A stretch of DNA of 64,000 bases, taken from contig NZ_OU745373.1 of the NCBI RefSeq assembly GCF_916618745.1, positions 2,060,501-2,124,500 of the forward strand. Direction: 5' to 3'. Source of the DNA: Cardiobacterium sp. Marseille-Q4385. Its GTDB lineage: Bacteria; Pseudomonadota; Gammaproteobacteria; Cardiobacteriales; Cardiobacteriaceae. The stretch's first letter is position 1. Each line of letters opens with the position of its first letter. Below are positions 33,146-44,962 of this stretch, one piece after another. Position numbers and translations under genes: made by a program. Below the pieces are notes generated by a model. The model saw only the letters and a list, made by a program, of their open reading frames with translations. It did no database searches and had not been told where the DNA came from.

Positions 33146-33490
33146 ATGACGACAGTGAACACAGTCGAAGAACTTAGAGAAGCGTTAAAAAATGGCGAAG
33201 AGACAATAGAAATCGAGGGGAAACTCGCCAAAAAAACCATTCAACTGAGGTCAATAGGCGCCATTGCATGGACAATCTACTATGCTTCTTGCGTATTGGA
33301 CTGTTACTTGGTTCTGACTATGGCCTTAATAGCCCCGACACCCGCCAGAATCATAATGTTGGTAGTATCCAGCGTCATAGGCGGCATAAGCCTTGTCGTT
33401 GCCGGTGGCGATATCTATACCCTCATCAAAATGCGCGCATACGAAGAAATCAGCCGCACAGAAAACACCCTCCTCTTGGAGAAAAAATAG
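33146..33490 (+). CDS. Two-span membrane protein in the ilv cluster
   Basis: 114 residues, not recognised. A soluble N-terminus (about 1-34, VEELREALKNGEETIEIEGK) is followed by two long hydrophobic helices (about 36-60 and 68-90) and a charged tail. The coding sequence is visibly more AT-rich, with many AAA and AAT codons, than ilvH and ilvC on either side, which suggests separate acquisition. AAAAGGAA lies before the ATG. Confidence 0.65.
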   Translation: MTTVNTVEELREALKNGEETIEIEGKLAKKTIQLRSIGAIAWTIYYASCVLDCYLVLTMALIAPTPARIIMLVVSSVIGGISLVVAGGDIYTLIKMRAYEEISRTENTLLLEKK

Positions 33491-33506
33491 CGCTGCTGCC
33501 CCCTAG

Positions 33507-34556
<1,050 letters not shown>

Positions 34557-34575
34557 GTCCGCTATATCACAAAGC

Positions 34576-34605
34576 AAAGCCCCTTCAACGAAGGGGCTTT
34601 TTTTA
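34576..34605 (+). terminator. Terminator after ilvC
   Basis: AAAGCCCCTT (34576-34585) pairs with AAGGGGCTTT (34591-34600), followed by more T. Confidence 0.9.
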
Positions 34606-34630
34606 TGCGGGATTCAAGTCCGAACGTGCG

Positions 34631-34828
34631 TCAAGCGGGATAAACACAGGGCTCGCGGCCTCCCGCCAAGCGGGACGAATACTAGGCATCCGGGCTCACC
34701 AAGCGGGATAAACACAAGGTTTTTATTCCCCCTTCTGCTCTTTGGTCACCTTCCCCTGCAAGCAGGGGGAAGGGATTTTGTGTCAAGCGGCGTCAATACT
34801 GGGCTTGCCAAACGGCATCAATCCTGAA
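34631..34828 (+). repeat. Cluster of five CCAAGCGG repeats plus a hairpin
   Basis: Copies start at 34631, 34666, 34699, 34783 and 34808, all in the same orientation (for example CCAAGCGGGATAAACACAAG at 34699). A strong hairpin, CCTTCCCCTGC/GCAGGGGGAAGG, lies between copies 3 and 4 (34749-34773). The whole 309-base gap between ilvC and the glycosyltransferase remnant is made of these elements. Confidence 0.8.
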
Positions 34829-34865
34829 CCGTCAGGCAGGATAAAGATGCTGCCGGTGGTGGGGA

Positions 34866-35318
34866 TTAGGGGTTTTCTCCGTTCTGCCGGAGTTGTGGCT
34901 GGAAGATGCTTTGCCAGTAGGCTTCGTCAAAGGGTTGTGTCTGCATGTAGGCGGCGATTTGCGGGTAGGCGGCGCGTACCTGGCGCACAGTTTTCCAGGT
35001 TTGCCAGAGCAGTTCCCGGGTCTTTTTGCCGGAGTAGGTGCAGTAGTAGCCGGTGCTGCCATCCGGGTTGTAGAGGAAGTATTGCTGGTAGGGGTAGATG
35101 ATGGGGAAGTTGCCGTTATCCATCGAAAGCAGCGGGATTTTACCGTTGCTCAACGCCGCTTTTTTCCACGGGATGATGAGGCGGATGGAGGCCAGCATCA
35201 TGCCGCCGAAGACCCGCTTGGGCTTGGCGATTTGCGCGATAGCGACGGCGCGGTAGATCATTTCCGGCACGAGCAGGATGTCGTCGTCCATGAAAAGGAT
35301 GTAGTCGCTTTGTAAGTC
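34866..35318 (-). pseudogene. Truncated GlfT2-like galactofuranosyltransferase remnant
   Basis: About 150 codons with no N-terminal half. The frame begins immediately after the TAA of the upstream transferase and reads DLQSDYILFMDDDILLVPEM, the DDD metal-binding strand of a GT2 galactofuranosyltransferase. KRVFGGMMLASI and the C-terminal aromatic-rich part follow. Family members are much longer (several hundred residues), the nucleotide-binding N-terminus is missing, and the first ATG (35291) has no Shine-Dalgarno. It is probably a deletion product. Confidence 0.75.
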
Positions 35319-36716
35319 TTATTGTGCGTGGCGGTCGTGGAAGACGCGCAGGGCGGTCAAGGCGATGATTTTCAGGTCAAGCGCCAGCGACCAGTTGTTG
35401 ATGTACCACAGGTCGTAGTTGATGCGCTCTTCGAGGTCGGTGTCGCCGCGCCAGCCGTTTACTTGTGCCCAGCCGGTTATGCCCGCTTTGACCATGTGTT
35501 TTTGCATGTAACCGGGGATTTGGCTTTTGAATTGTTCGACGTATTGCGGGCGTTCCGGACGCGGGCCGACTACAGACATTTCGCCTTTGAGGACGTTCCA
35601 GAATTGCGGCAGTTCGTCAATGCTCAGACGTCTAAGCCAGCGGCCGAGCGGGATGGTGGGTTTTTCCGCCGCCCCACCCCAGGTACTGCCGCTTTTTTCG
35701 TTGTCTACCGGCATGGTGCGGTATTTGATGATATTGAAGGTGTCGCCGTTCCAGCCGACGCGTTCCTGCCGGTAAAAGACGGGGCTGCCACTCGTCACGC
35801 GTATCCACAGGGCAACAAGGATGAGTAGCGGCGAAAGCAGGATGAGGGCGAGGATGGCGATGGTTTTGTCTTCCAGCCATTTGGCAAAGCGTTTGCCGCC
35901 GTGCATTGGAGAGATGCTGAGATCAAGTGCATAGTGGCCGACGAGGTTGGAGGCACGGTAGTTAATAAGGCGGATGTTACGCAGGTCGGGGATGTAGCGG
36001 ATGTTGGCAGTGCTGTATTTGAGGGTATCCAGGATTTCGCTGACGGCATTGGCATCTGTCAGCGGCAGGCAGATCCAGATTTCGTCGCAGGGCGGTTCGC
36101 CGTCGTGCGTTGGGTCGTAAGCGCGGATATCGTCAATGTCGTTATAGTGAGCGGTATCAGCATCGGTCAGGCGGATTTGCGTGATGCGATAGCCTGAAAG
36201 CGGTTCACGGCGCACGGAGCGGTAGATGTCGCGACAGGCGTTCTGGCTACCGATGAGGGCGATGTGGCGGGTGTTATAACCCGCGCCGCGCAGGCGGTTG
36301 AGGAGAGCGTAGGCGATGAGGCGAGTGATGATGCAGGCGGCACAGGCGGTACTCAACCAGATGCCGAACCACAGGCGCGAGAAATGGTGGCCCGCTTTGG
36401 TGAGGTAGAGGTAGGCGACAATGAGGGCGGCGAGGTAGGTGTAGCCACGCATAAGGCGCAGGAAGAGGCTACCGCGCAGGGCACCACGCCAGGAGCGGTA
36501 CACGCCACCGGCGCTGAAGAGGTACACGGCGGCAAGCGAGGACAGGGTAGTCATCCACTGATAGCGTTCCCACTGCCAGATGGGGTAGCCGAAGTAAGCC
36601 CAGAAGGTAAAGGCACCGGCGAGGTAGATGAGAATGGCGTCAACGGTTTTGGCAAGCCAGTGCATGTAGTGCATGGCACCGTTGCGCGCGGGATTAGCGG
36701 GCGGTTGGCGCGTCAT
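35319..36716 (-). CDS. Undecaprenyl-phosphate sugar phosphotransferase (WcaJ/WbaP type)
   Basis: 465 residues. Four to five N-terminal helices (about 20-145) and a CoA-binding-like domain (about 150-270) precede the catalytic PHPT domain (about 280-465). Hallmarks are FAKWLEDKTIAIL, the reentrant helix segment, FYRQERVGWNGDTFNIIKYRTM, RLSIDELPQFWNVLKGEMSV (quoted in part) and VGPRPERPQYV. It loads the first sugar-phosphate onto undecaprenyl phosphate for a surface glycan. The ATG at 36716 lies inside the end of the GT2 gene. Confidence 0.9.
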   Translation of the reverse strand: MTRQPPANPARNGAMHYMHWLAKTVDAILIYLAGAFTFWAYFGYPIWQWERYQWMTTLSSLAAVYLFSAGGVYRSWRGALRGSLFLRLMRGYTYLAALIVAYLYLTKAGHHFSRLWFGIWLSTACAACIITRLIAYALLNRLRGAGYNTRHIALIGSQNACRDIYRSVRREPLSGYRITQIRLTDADTAHYNDIDDIRAYDPTHDGEPPCDEIWICLPLTDANAVSEILDTLKYSTANIRYIPDLRNIRLINYRASNLVGHYALDLSISPMHGGKRFAKWLEDKTIAILALILLSPLLILVALWIRVTSGSPVFYRQERVGWNGDTFNIIKYRTMPVDNEKSGSTWGGAAEKPTIPLGRWLRRLSIDELPQFWNVLKGEMSVVGPRPERPQYVEQFKSQIPGYMQKHMVKAGITGWAQVNGWRGDTDLEERINYDLWYINNWSLALDLKIIALTALRVFHDRHAQ

Positions 36717-37662
36717 CGGGGTAGTCGCGGATGATGGTGGCAGGGTCACGACGCAGGTTGCGGCGCAGGCCGTCACCGACTGCCTGACGCCACAGGCGCA
36801 GGTAGCGGCGTTTATGTTGGTAATGGCGCACGGCAGCCAGCCAGAGCAGCGCTTTCAGCAGGGCGACGGGGTAGTACCAGATACCCGCCGCCAGGCGGTA
36901 AATGAGCAGGCCGTTGCGGTAGGTGTAATAGGCTTTCCACATGGGGTGGTAACCACGGCGCGTACTCTTGAAGGTGGAGCAGTCGTGGATGAAGCGGACG
37001 GTCGGCAGGAAGGCGTGGCGCGCGCCCTGTTTGCGCAGGCTGAGGGTATAGAGGATATCGTCGCCGTAGATAAAAAGGGCGGCATCAGGCACGCCGCAAC
37101 GCCGCACCCAGTCGGCGCGCACAAAGTAGCCGACGAAGGATGAGCTATCGATGGTGACGGGAGTGTTCTGCGCGTAGGCGGCGTGGTCAAGGTGGAAGGC
37201 GGCGCGGGCGCGGCCGGTGATGAGGCCAAGAGCGGTCTGCCACAGTTTGCGCGGGTGCCAGAAGGGGTTGTAGCTGGGGCGGTTCATTTCACAGATACGG
37301 CCGTCGGGGTAATACACGGCGGCAGCGGCGCTATCGGTATTGCTGAGGTCAAGGGCAGCGAGTTGTTGCAGGGCATCAGGGGCAGGATAGGCGTCGTCGT
37401 CATAGCAGACGAGCCAGTCGGGATCGTAGCTGAGGGCGGCGGTCATGCCCTGGGCGAAGCCGCCCGCACCGCCGCTGTTTTTCTCGCTCAGGATGAGATG
37501 CAGGCGCGGGTCGTGTTGCCCTGCGAGCCAGGCGCGGGTGCCGTCGGTTGAGGCGTTATCGACAACGATGACGGCGGAAAAGGGTTGAGCGAGGGTCGCT
37601 GCCAGGGTGTGTTGCAGTTTTTGGCAGCGGTTGTGGGTGACGATGACGGCAGCGATATTCAT
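36694..37662 (-). CDS. GT2-family glycosyltransferase (GlfT1/rhamnosyltransferase-like)
   Basis: 322 residues. The GT-A fold is clear: AAVIVTHNRCQKLQHTLAA (4-22), VIVVDNASTDGT (about 31-42), SEKNSGGAGGFAQGM and the DxD motif WLVCYDDDAYP (about 83-93). SGGAGGF and DDDAYP resemble galactofuranosyl- and rhamnosyltransferases. With glf nearby, UDP-Galf is the likely donor. No membrane anchor except a weak C-terminal hydrophobic segment (about 262-278). It overlaps the next gene by 23 bases. Confidence 0.88.
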   Translation of the reverse strand: MNIAAVIVTHNRCQKLQHTLAATLAQPFSAVIVVDNASTDGTRAWLAGQHDPRLHLILSEKNSGGAGGFAQGMTAALSYDPDWLVCYDDDAYPAPDALQQLAALDLSNTDSAAAAVYYPDGRICEMNRPSYNPFWHPRKLWQTALGLITGRARAAFHLDHAAYAQNTPVTIDSSSFVGYFVRADWVRRCGVPDAALFIYGDDILYTLSLRKQGARHAFLPTVRFIHDCSTFKSTRRGYHPMWKAYYTYRNGLLIYRLAAGIWYYPVALLKALLWLAAVRHYQHKRRYLRLWRQAVGDGLRRNLRRDPATIIRDYPDDAPTAR

Positions 37663-37674
37663 GGGTGGAGCAGG

Positions 37675-38237
37675 TTATTCCCAGAACATGGCGTACAGGC
37701 GGGGGCAGAGGCGCTGCATGGTCGCAGGATCGTCTTCTTCCCAGTCAAAAGTGATGTCGGGATAGCCGCGTTCGTCAGGCGAGAGGTATTCGTAGATTTC
37801 TGCGCCGCCGGTTTTTTCGGCGAAGATGTCGCGGGCGATGTAGGCGATGTCTTCGCGTTCGTAGTCGTCATTTTCCGGATCGGCGATAGCGGCGAGGCTG
37901 TCAGGGTTACTGACGGCGGCTTTGTACACGGCTTCGCCGCGCGAGATGAGCCAGTAGCGGAAGTAGTCAAAGCCATCATCCGAGCAACCACCGCACATAA
38001 GGTAAGCGGCGCACCACAGGTGGCTGGTATAGGAAGCGCGGTGCAGGGCGTTAAAGCGGTTTTCGAAGGCGAGAATGTCCTGCCAGTCAAGCTCGCTGAG
38101 GAGGGCGGTAAGCGAGGTGTTTTGTGCTTTGTCCTGGGCGTCAGAGTCGTCGCCTGCGGCGGCGGCAGCAGCAAGGGTGGTGGCAATAATGCCCCAGAAG
38201 CGCTCTTCGGGCATGTGTGCAGTGATAGGGTGCAGGT

Positions 38238-38241
<4 letters not shown>
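37675..38241 (-). CDS. DUF4240-domain protein
   Basis: 188 residues, soluble. MPEERFWGIIATTLAAA and WQDILAFENRFNALHRASYT match the DUF4240 pattern, as do FDYFRYWLISRGEAVYKAAV (about 104-123) and the acidic C-terminal YPDITFDWEEDD. Function unknown; the family is common near toxin-immunity or polymorphic loci but also alone. It sits inside a polysaccharide operon, between a GT2 gene and a TfoX gene, and overlaps the TfoX gene by four bases. Confidence 0.8.
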
Positions 38242-40459
<2,218 letters not shown>

Positions 40460-40462
40460 GAT

Positions 40463-41233
40463 TTATAGCCAGTAGGTGATTTTGCGGCGGGTGAGATTGA
40501 ATACCCACACCGCGAATAGCGAACCGACGACGGCAAAGACCGCCGCTACCTGCCAATAGAGGGTAGCGGGCCGGTGTCCCAATACGGGATCGCGTAGCAG
40601 CGTAATCAGCGAGGTGAACGGGTTGATCTGGGCAATATGCAGGCGCGTGGGCGGCAGCTGTTGCAGCTGCCAGATAATCGGTGTGACGAAAAACAGTAGG
40701 GTCACGACACTCTGGATGACCGGCAGCATATCGCGGAAACGGGTGCAGAAAATGGCGATGATCAGCCCCAGCCAAAGGATATTGACCGCAACCAGCAGGA
40801 AGGCGGGCAGCAACCAGAAGACATTGCCGTTGACGGGAATACCAAGGAAAAGCATCACCAGCGGGTAAATCAGGAGATTGTGCAGGAGAATCAGTAGTTG
40901 CCGGTAAAACACCCGCAGCACCAGTGCCGAAAGCGGCAAGTAGGACTGTTTGAGGATATGTTCGTTTGCGGTGAAAGTCTCGGCATATTCCGTCAGTGAC
41001 CCAGCAATAAAGGCCCAGAAGATCAGGCCCAGTGCCAAATGCGGAACGAAATTCGACAAATCGATAGCAAACAGCGTCCCATATAAAGGCCCCATAGCCG
41101 ACACCGTGACCGCCATACTCAATGTAATCCAAAACGGCCCCAGGGTAGAACGGCGGTATTTCAGGCGAATATCCTGTTTCGCCAACGCCTGCCACAGGCG
41201 GAAAGCGGCGATACCACGACGGATATCCTCCAT
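40463..41233 (-). CDS. wzm: Polysaccharide ABC exporter permease (Wzm/KpsM-like)
   Basis: 256 residues from MEDIRRGIAAF. The amphipathic N-terminal LWQALAKQDIRLKYRRSTLGPFW (quoted in part) and six helices are the ABC-2 polysaccharide permease layout; AQINPFTSLITLLRDPVLG is the conserved C-terminal loop. In-frame starts at 41266 and 41287 add mostly basic residues, and no start has a strong Shine-Dalgarno. First gene of the glycan operon, three bases from the ATPase. Confidence 0.88.
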   Translation of the reverse strand: MEDIRRGIAAFRLWQALAKQDIRLKYRRSTLGPFWITLSMAVTVSAMGPLYGTLFAIDLSNFVPHLALGLIFWAFIAGSLTEYAETFTANEHILKQSYLPLSALVLRVFYRQLLILLHNLLIYPLVMLFLGIPVNGNVFWLLPAFLLVAVNILWLGLIIAIFCTRFRDMLPVIQSVVTLLFFVTPIIWQLQQLPPTRLHIAQINPFTSLITLLRDPVLGHRPATLYWQVAAVFAVVGSLFAVWVFNLTRRKITYWL

Positions 41234-41336
41234 TGCATCATTTCTTATCAAGGTATAACGCCTCATTATCAAGACAAAACGTCGCAATTATCCATAATTG
41301 CCCCGACAAAGCAATGCAAGGCATGGCAAGGCTTCC

Positions 41337-41365
41337 TTGCATTTCCCCAGACCCTATGCTTAAAT
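41337..41365 (+). promoter_or_regulatory. Promoter of tRNA-Leu(TAG)
   Basis: TTGCAT (41337-41342), a 17-base spacer, then TTAAAT (41360-41365), about 18 bases before the tRNA 5' end. Confidence 0.5.
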
Positions 41366-41382
41366 GCGCCGCTTCTTTTACT

Positions 41383-41467
<85 letters not shown>

Positions 41468-41515
41468 GTTTTCTTACATTTTTGGCAGTTGTTGCCACAT
41501 TGAATCGAGGACAGC

Positions 41516-42832
41516 ATGCAATCATCCGTTGAACATTTGGAAGGTCTAACGCATAAATTAACGGTTGAGGTTCCGGCGGAACGGCTGGATCAGGAAGTTG
41601 AAAAACGCTTGAAGGACATCCGTCCACGTATCCGGATTGACGGTTTTCGTCCCGGTAAAGTGCCGCCTGCTGTCGTGAAGCAAAAATACGGCGACAGTGT
41701 CCGTCAGGACGTCCTTGGTGAAATCATTGATGAAACCTACCGCGAAGCCATCAAGGATGGCGGTTACGCTCCGGCGGCATCCCCGCAAATTGAACTGGTT
41801 TCTGGTATGGCGGCTAACGAGCCGGTCAAATACATCGCTACTTTCGAGGTTATGCCGGAAGTGAATGTGCAAGGATTAGATAGCATCAGCATTACCCTGC
41901 CGCATACCACTATCGGCGATAAAGATGTTGATGACATGATTACTACCTTGCGCCGTCAGCAAGGTACCTTTGTCGAAGCCGATAAGGCTGCAGAAGACGG
42001 TGACCGCGTGACCGTAGATTTTGTTGGCAGAATCGATGATGTCGCCTTTGATGGTGGCAGCGGTGAAAACGTGAACTTCATCATCGGTAACGGCCAGATG
42101 CTGCCGGATTTCGAACAGGGGCTGCGAGGTGGCAAAGCAGGGGAAGAACGTACTTTTGACGTCCATTTCCCGGAAGATTATCACGGTAAAGATGTGGCTG
42201 GTAAAACTGCGCAATTTACCGCAACCGTCAAAAAAGTTGAACAGCTCAATCTTCCTGAAGTGGATGGGACCTTCATCCAAGCCTTCGGTATCAAGGATGG
42301 GGATGTTAATGCCTTCCGCAAAGCTATTTATGACAACATGGCACGTGAGCTGAAAAATGCTATGTTGCGTATTCGTCGCGCCTATATGTTTGATGCATTG
42401 CTGGAAAAAAATGCCGAACAGCCCATCGCTGAAGGTATGGTTCGCAACGAAATTGCCCGTATGGCGCGTGAAATGCAATTAGAGCGGCAAATACCTGACG
42501 CCAAAGCACGTGAAGAACTGGCGACCCGAGTCTTTGATGAAGCAGCGCGTGGCCGTGTACGCCTTAGTTTGCTAATCAATAAACTCTTTGAAGAGCGCAA
42601 GCCTGAGCTGGATAAAGCCCGCGTTGAGGAGCGCATCCAGTCCATTGCAACAACCTACGAAGACCCGCAGGAAGTTATCAATTTCTATAATAACGACCGC
42701 GATGCGCGGACAAATCTTGAAGCGGCGATTCTTGAAGAACAACTGATTGATCAGCTCTACGAACAGGCGCAGGTCAGCGAGGAAGAAAAAACCTTCCAGG
42801 AAGTCATGGCACTTGGCCAGCAGCGCGGTTAA
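41516..42832 (+). CDS. tig: Trigger factor
   Basis: 438 residues. The ribosome-binding domain contains RIDGFRPGKVPP (about 39-50), the signature GFRxGKxP loop. The FKBP-type PPIase domain (about 155-245) starts GDRVTVDFVGRIDDVAFDGG, and the helical chaperone arms follow. It catches nascent chains at the exit tunnel. Sitting immediately after tRNA-Leu and before clpP-clpX-lon, it gives the classical gammaproteobacterial order. Confidence 0.96.
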   Translation: MQSSVEHLEGLTHKLTVEVPAERLDQEVEKRLKDIRPRIRIDGFRPGKVPPAVVKQKYGDSVRQDVLGEIIDETYREAIKDGGYAPAASPQIELVSGMAANEPVKYIATFEVMPEVNVQGLDSISITLPHTTIGDKDVDDMITTLRRQQGTFVEADKAAEDGDRVTVDFVGRIDDVAFDGGSGENVNFIIGNGQMLPDFEQGLRGGKAGEERTFDVHFPEDYHGKDVAGKTAQFTATVKKVEQLNLPEVDGTFIQAFGIKDGDVNAFRKAIYDNMARELKNAMLRIRRAYMFDALLEKNAEQPIAEGMVRNEIARMAREMQLERQIPDAKAREELATRVFDEAARGRVRLSLLINKLFEERKPELDKARVEERIQSIATTYEDPQEVINFYNNDRDARTNLEAAILEEQLIDQLYEQAQVSEEEKTFQEVMALGQQRG

Positions 42833-42847
42833 GCATTTCGCACACGC

Positions 42848-42874
42848 AGGGCAGCCTTAGGCTGCCCTTCATTT
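42848..42874 (+). terminator. Terminator after tig
   Basis: AGGGCAGCC (42848-42856) pairs with GGCTGCCCT (42860-42868), then TCATTTATTT. The remaining gap to clpP (42875-43051) shows no gene. Confidence 0.7.
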
Positions 42875-43051
42875 ATTTCTGCCTGTCATACTTGTCGCGC
42901 TAAAAAACAGCGCACTTGTCTCGCTTGGACGGATATCACCTTCATAGAAACCGCCTAGTTGCCTCGCTTCAAAGCGTGCTTTACATCCCAGCCTTGAAAT
43001 TTTTATCAACCACCCGCACATCGGGGACTAGCCTTTTCCAGGAGAAAACAC

Positions 43052-43672
43052 ATGGACATTCAAAATAATCTGCTCATCCCGATGGTCATCGAACAGACTG
43101 GTCGTGGTGAACGTTCTTACGACATCTATTCTCGTCTGCTGAAAGAACGGGTCATTTTTCTCGTCGGCCCAGTCAACGATGCCTCGGCCAACCTAGTCGT
43201 CGCTCAGTTGCTTTTCCTTGAAGCGGAAAACCCGGATCAGGATATTCACCTTTACATCAACTCACCGGGCGGTTCTGTCACAGCCGGTATGTCCATCTAC
43301 GACACTATGAACTTCATTAAACCCGATGTTTCTACCCTCTGTCTCGGCCAAGCGGCGAGTATGGGCGCCTTTCTGCTTTCTGCCGGCACCAAGGGGAAGC
43401 GCTATGCCCTGCCGCACAGCCGCGTCATGATTCACCAACCGCTGATTAGCGGTGGCTTGGGTGGACAGGCATCCGACATTGAAATCCATGCCCGCGAACT
43501 GCTCAAAACCAAAGCCACCTTGAATGAATTACTGGCCAAGCACAGCGGTCAACCACTGGAAAAAATCGAGCGCGATACCGACCGCGATAACTTCCTCTCT
43601 GCGGAAGAAGCGGTTAATTACGGCCTGGTGGATCATGTGACCACCTCGCGCACTGATCTTGCCGCTTCCTAA
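43052..43672 (+). CDS. clpP: ATP-dependent Clp protease proteolytic subunit
   Basis: 206 residues. The Ser-His-Asp triad is Ser103 ([11 protein letters not shown]), His128 (RVMIHQPL) and Asp177 ([10 protein letters not shown]). [19 protein letters not shown] forms the oxyanion and substrate-binding strand. It forms the tetradecameric peptidase chamber with ClpX or ClpA. AGGAG precedes the ATG by ten bases. clpX starts 28 bases after the stop. Confidence 0.97.
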   Translation: MDIQNNLLIPMVIEQTGRGERSYDIYSRLLKERVIFLVGPVNDASANLVVAQLLFLEAENPDQDIHLYINSPGGSVTAGMSIYDTMNFIKPDVSTLCLGQAASMGAFLLSAGTKGKRYALPHSRVMIHQPLISGGLGGQASDIEIHARELLKTKATLNELLAKHSGQPLEKIERDTDRDNFLSAEEAVNYGLVDHVTTSRTDLAAS

Positions 43673-43700
43673 GGCCTTATCCCGAATTCCGGAGCCAATT

Positions 43701-44948
43701 ATGACCGACAAACACCACCGCTGCTCCTTCTGCCACAAACCGGATAGCGAAGTCCGCCGCCTGATTTCTGGGCCGGACGGCATCAATATTTGCGACGAAT
43801 GTATCACCCTCTGCGGTGATATGCTGAAAGACGGCGCTCCTGCTGCAGAGACCCCGTCCTTATTTGAAGGCAAGCCGTTACCGACCCCGTCGGAAATCAA
43901 GGCCTTCCTGGACGACTACATCATCGGCCAGCATCAGGCAAAAAAAGCGCTGGCGGTTGCGGTGTACAACCACTACAAACGCCTGTTGCTTAACCAGCAA
44001 AAAGCCGACGATGGTGTGGAAATCGTAAAAAGTAACATCCTGATGATTGGCTCAACCGGCTCAGGCAAGACCCTGCTTGCACAGACCCTAGCCAAGTGCC
44101 TTGATGTGCCCTTTGCCATCGCCGATGCCACAGCCTTAACCGAGGCCGGCTACGTTGGTGAAGACGTGGAAACCATCGTGCAAAAACTGCTGATGAACTG
44201 CGACAACGACGTGACCCGCGCTGAAAAAGGCATCATCTACATTGACGAAATCGACAAAATTGCGCGCAAGAGTGAGAACCTGTCTATTACCCGTGACGTA
44301 TCGGGTGAGGGCGTACAACAAGCCCTGCTCAAACTGGTTGAAGGTACGGTTGCTGCCGTGCCGCCGCAAGGCGGACGCAAGCATCCGCAACAAGAACTCA
44401 TCCACGTCAATACCAGCAACATCCTCTTTATCTGTGGTGGAGCTTTTGCCGGGTTGGAAAAACTAATTGCCAAGCGCACCGAACAGGGCGGTATTGGTTT
44501 TGGTGCCCATGTCCATACCAAAGCGGAGGCGGATGAAAACAACAATCGCCTGCTGCAACAAATTGAGCCGGAAGACTTGGTCAAATTTGGTCTGATTCCC
44601 GAATTTGTCGGTCGCCTACCCATTATCGCCCTGCTGGATACCCTTGACGAAGACGCGCTGGTGCACATCCTGACTGAGCCGAAAAATGCCATCGTGCGCC
44701 AATTCGAGAAAATCTTCGGTTATGAAGACGTAGCGCTCGAATTTACGCCAGAAGCGCTGCAAGCCATTGCGCAAAAAGCCATCAGCCGCAAAACCGGCGC
44801 ACGCGGCCTACGTTCCATCGTTGAGCAGACCTTGCTGGATACCATGTTCGTCCTGCCTGATCAGAAAGACATTAACAAAGTGACCGTTACCGCTGACACC
44901 ATCCTGCAAGGCAGCGCCCCCCAGACACACCAAAAAGCCACCGCCTGA
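43701..44948 (+). CDS. clpX: Clp protease ATP-binding subunit ClpX
   Basis: 415 residues. The zinc-binding domain uses Cys8, Cys11, Cys31 and Cys34. Walker A GSTGSGKT (about 115-122), Walker [11 protein letters not shown], pore loop GYVGEDVE and the IGF-like loop region are present, plus sensor 2 [10 protein letters not shown]. It unfolds tagged substrates for ClpP. The ATG at 43701 follows CCGGAG; the longer in-frame start at 43659 lies inside clpP. Confidence 0.97.
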   Translation: MTDKHHRCSFCHKPDSEVRRLISGPDGINICDECITLCGDMLKDGAPAAETPSLFEGKPLPTPSEIKAFLDDYIIGQHQAKKALAVAVYNHYKRLLLNQQKADDGVEIVKSNILMIGSTGSGKTLLAQTLAKCLDVPFAIADATALTEAGYVGEDVETIVQKLLMNCDNDVTRAEKGIIYIDEIDKIARKSENLSITRDVSGEGVQQALLKLVEGTVAAVPPQGGRKHPQQELIHVNTSNILFICGGAFAGLEKLIAKRTEQGGIGFGAHVHTKAEADENNNRLLQQIEPEDLVKFGLIPEFVGRLPIIALLDTLDEDALVHILTEPKNAIVRQFEKIFGYEDVALEFTPEALQAIAQKAISRKTGARGLRSIVEQTLLDTMFVLPDQKDINKVTVTADTILQGSAPQTHQKATA

Positions 44949-44962
44949 ACTGAAGAAACCTG

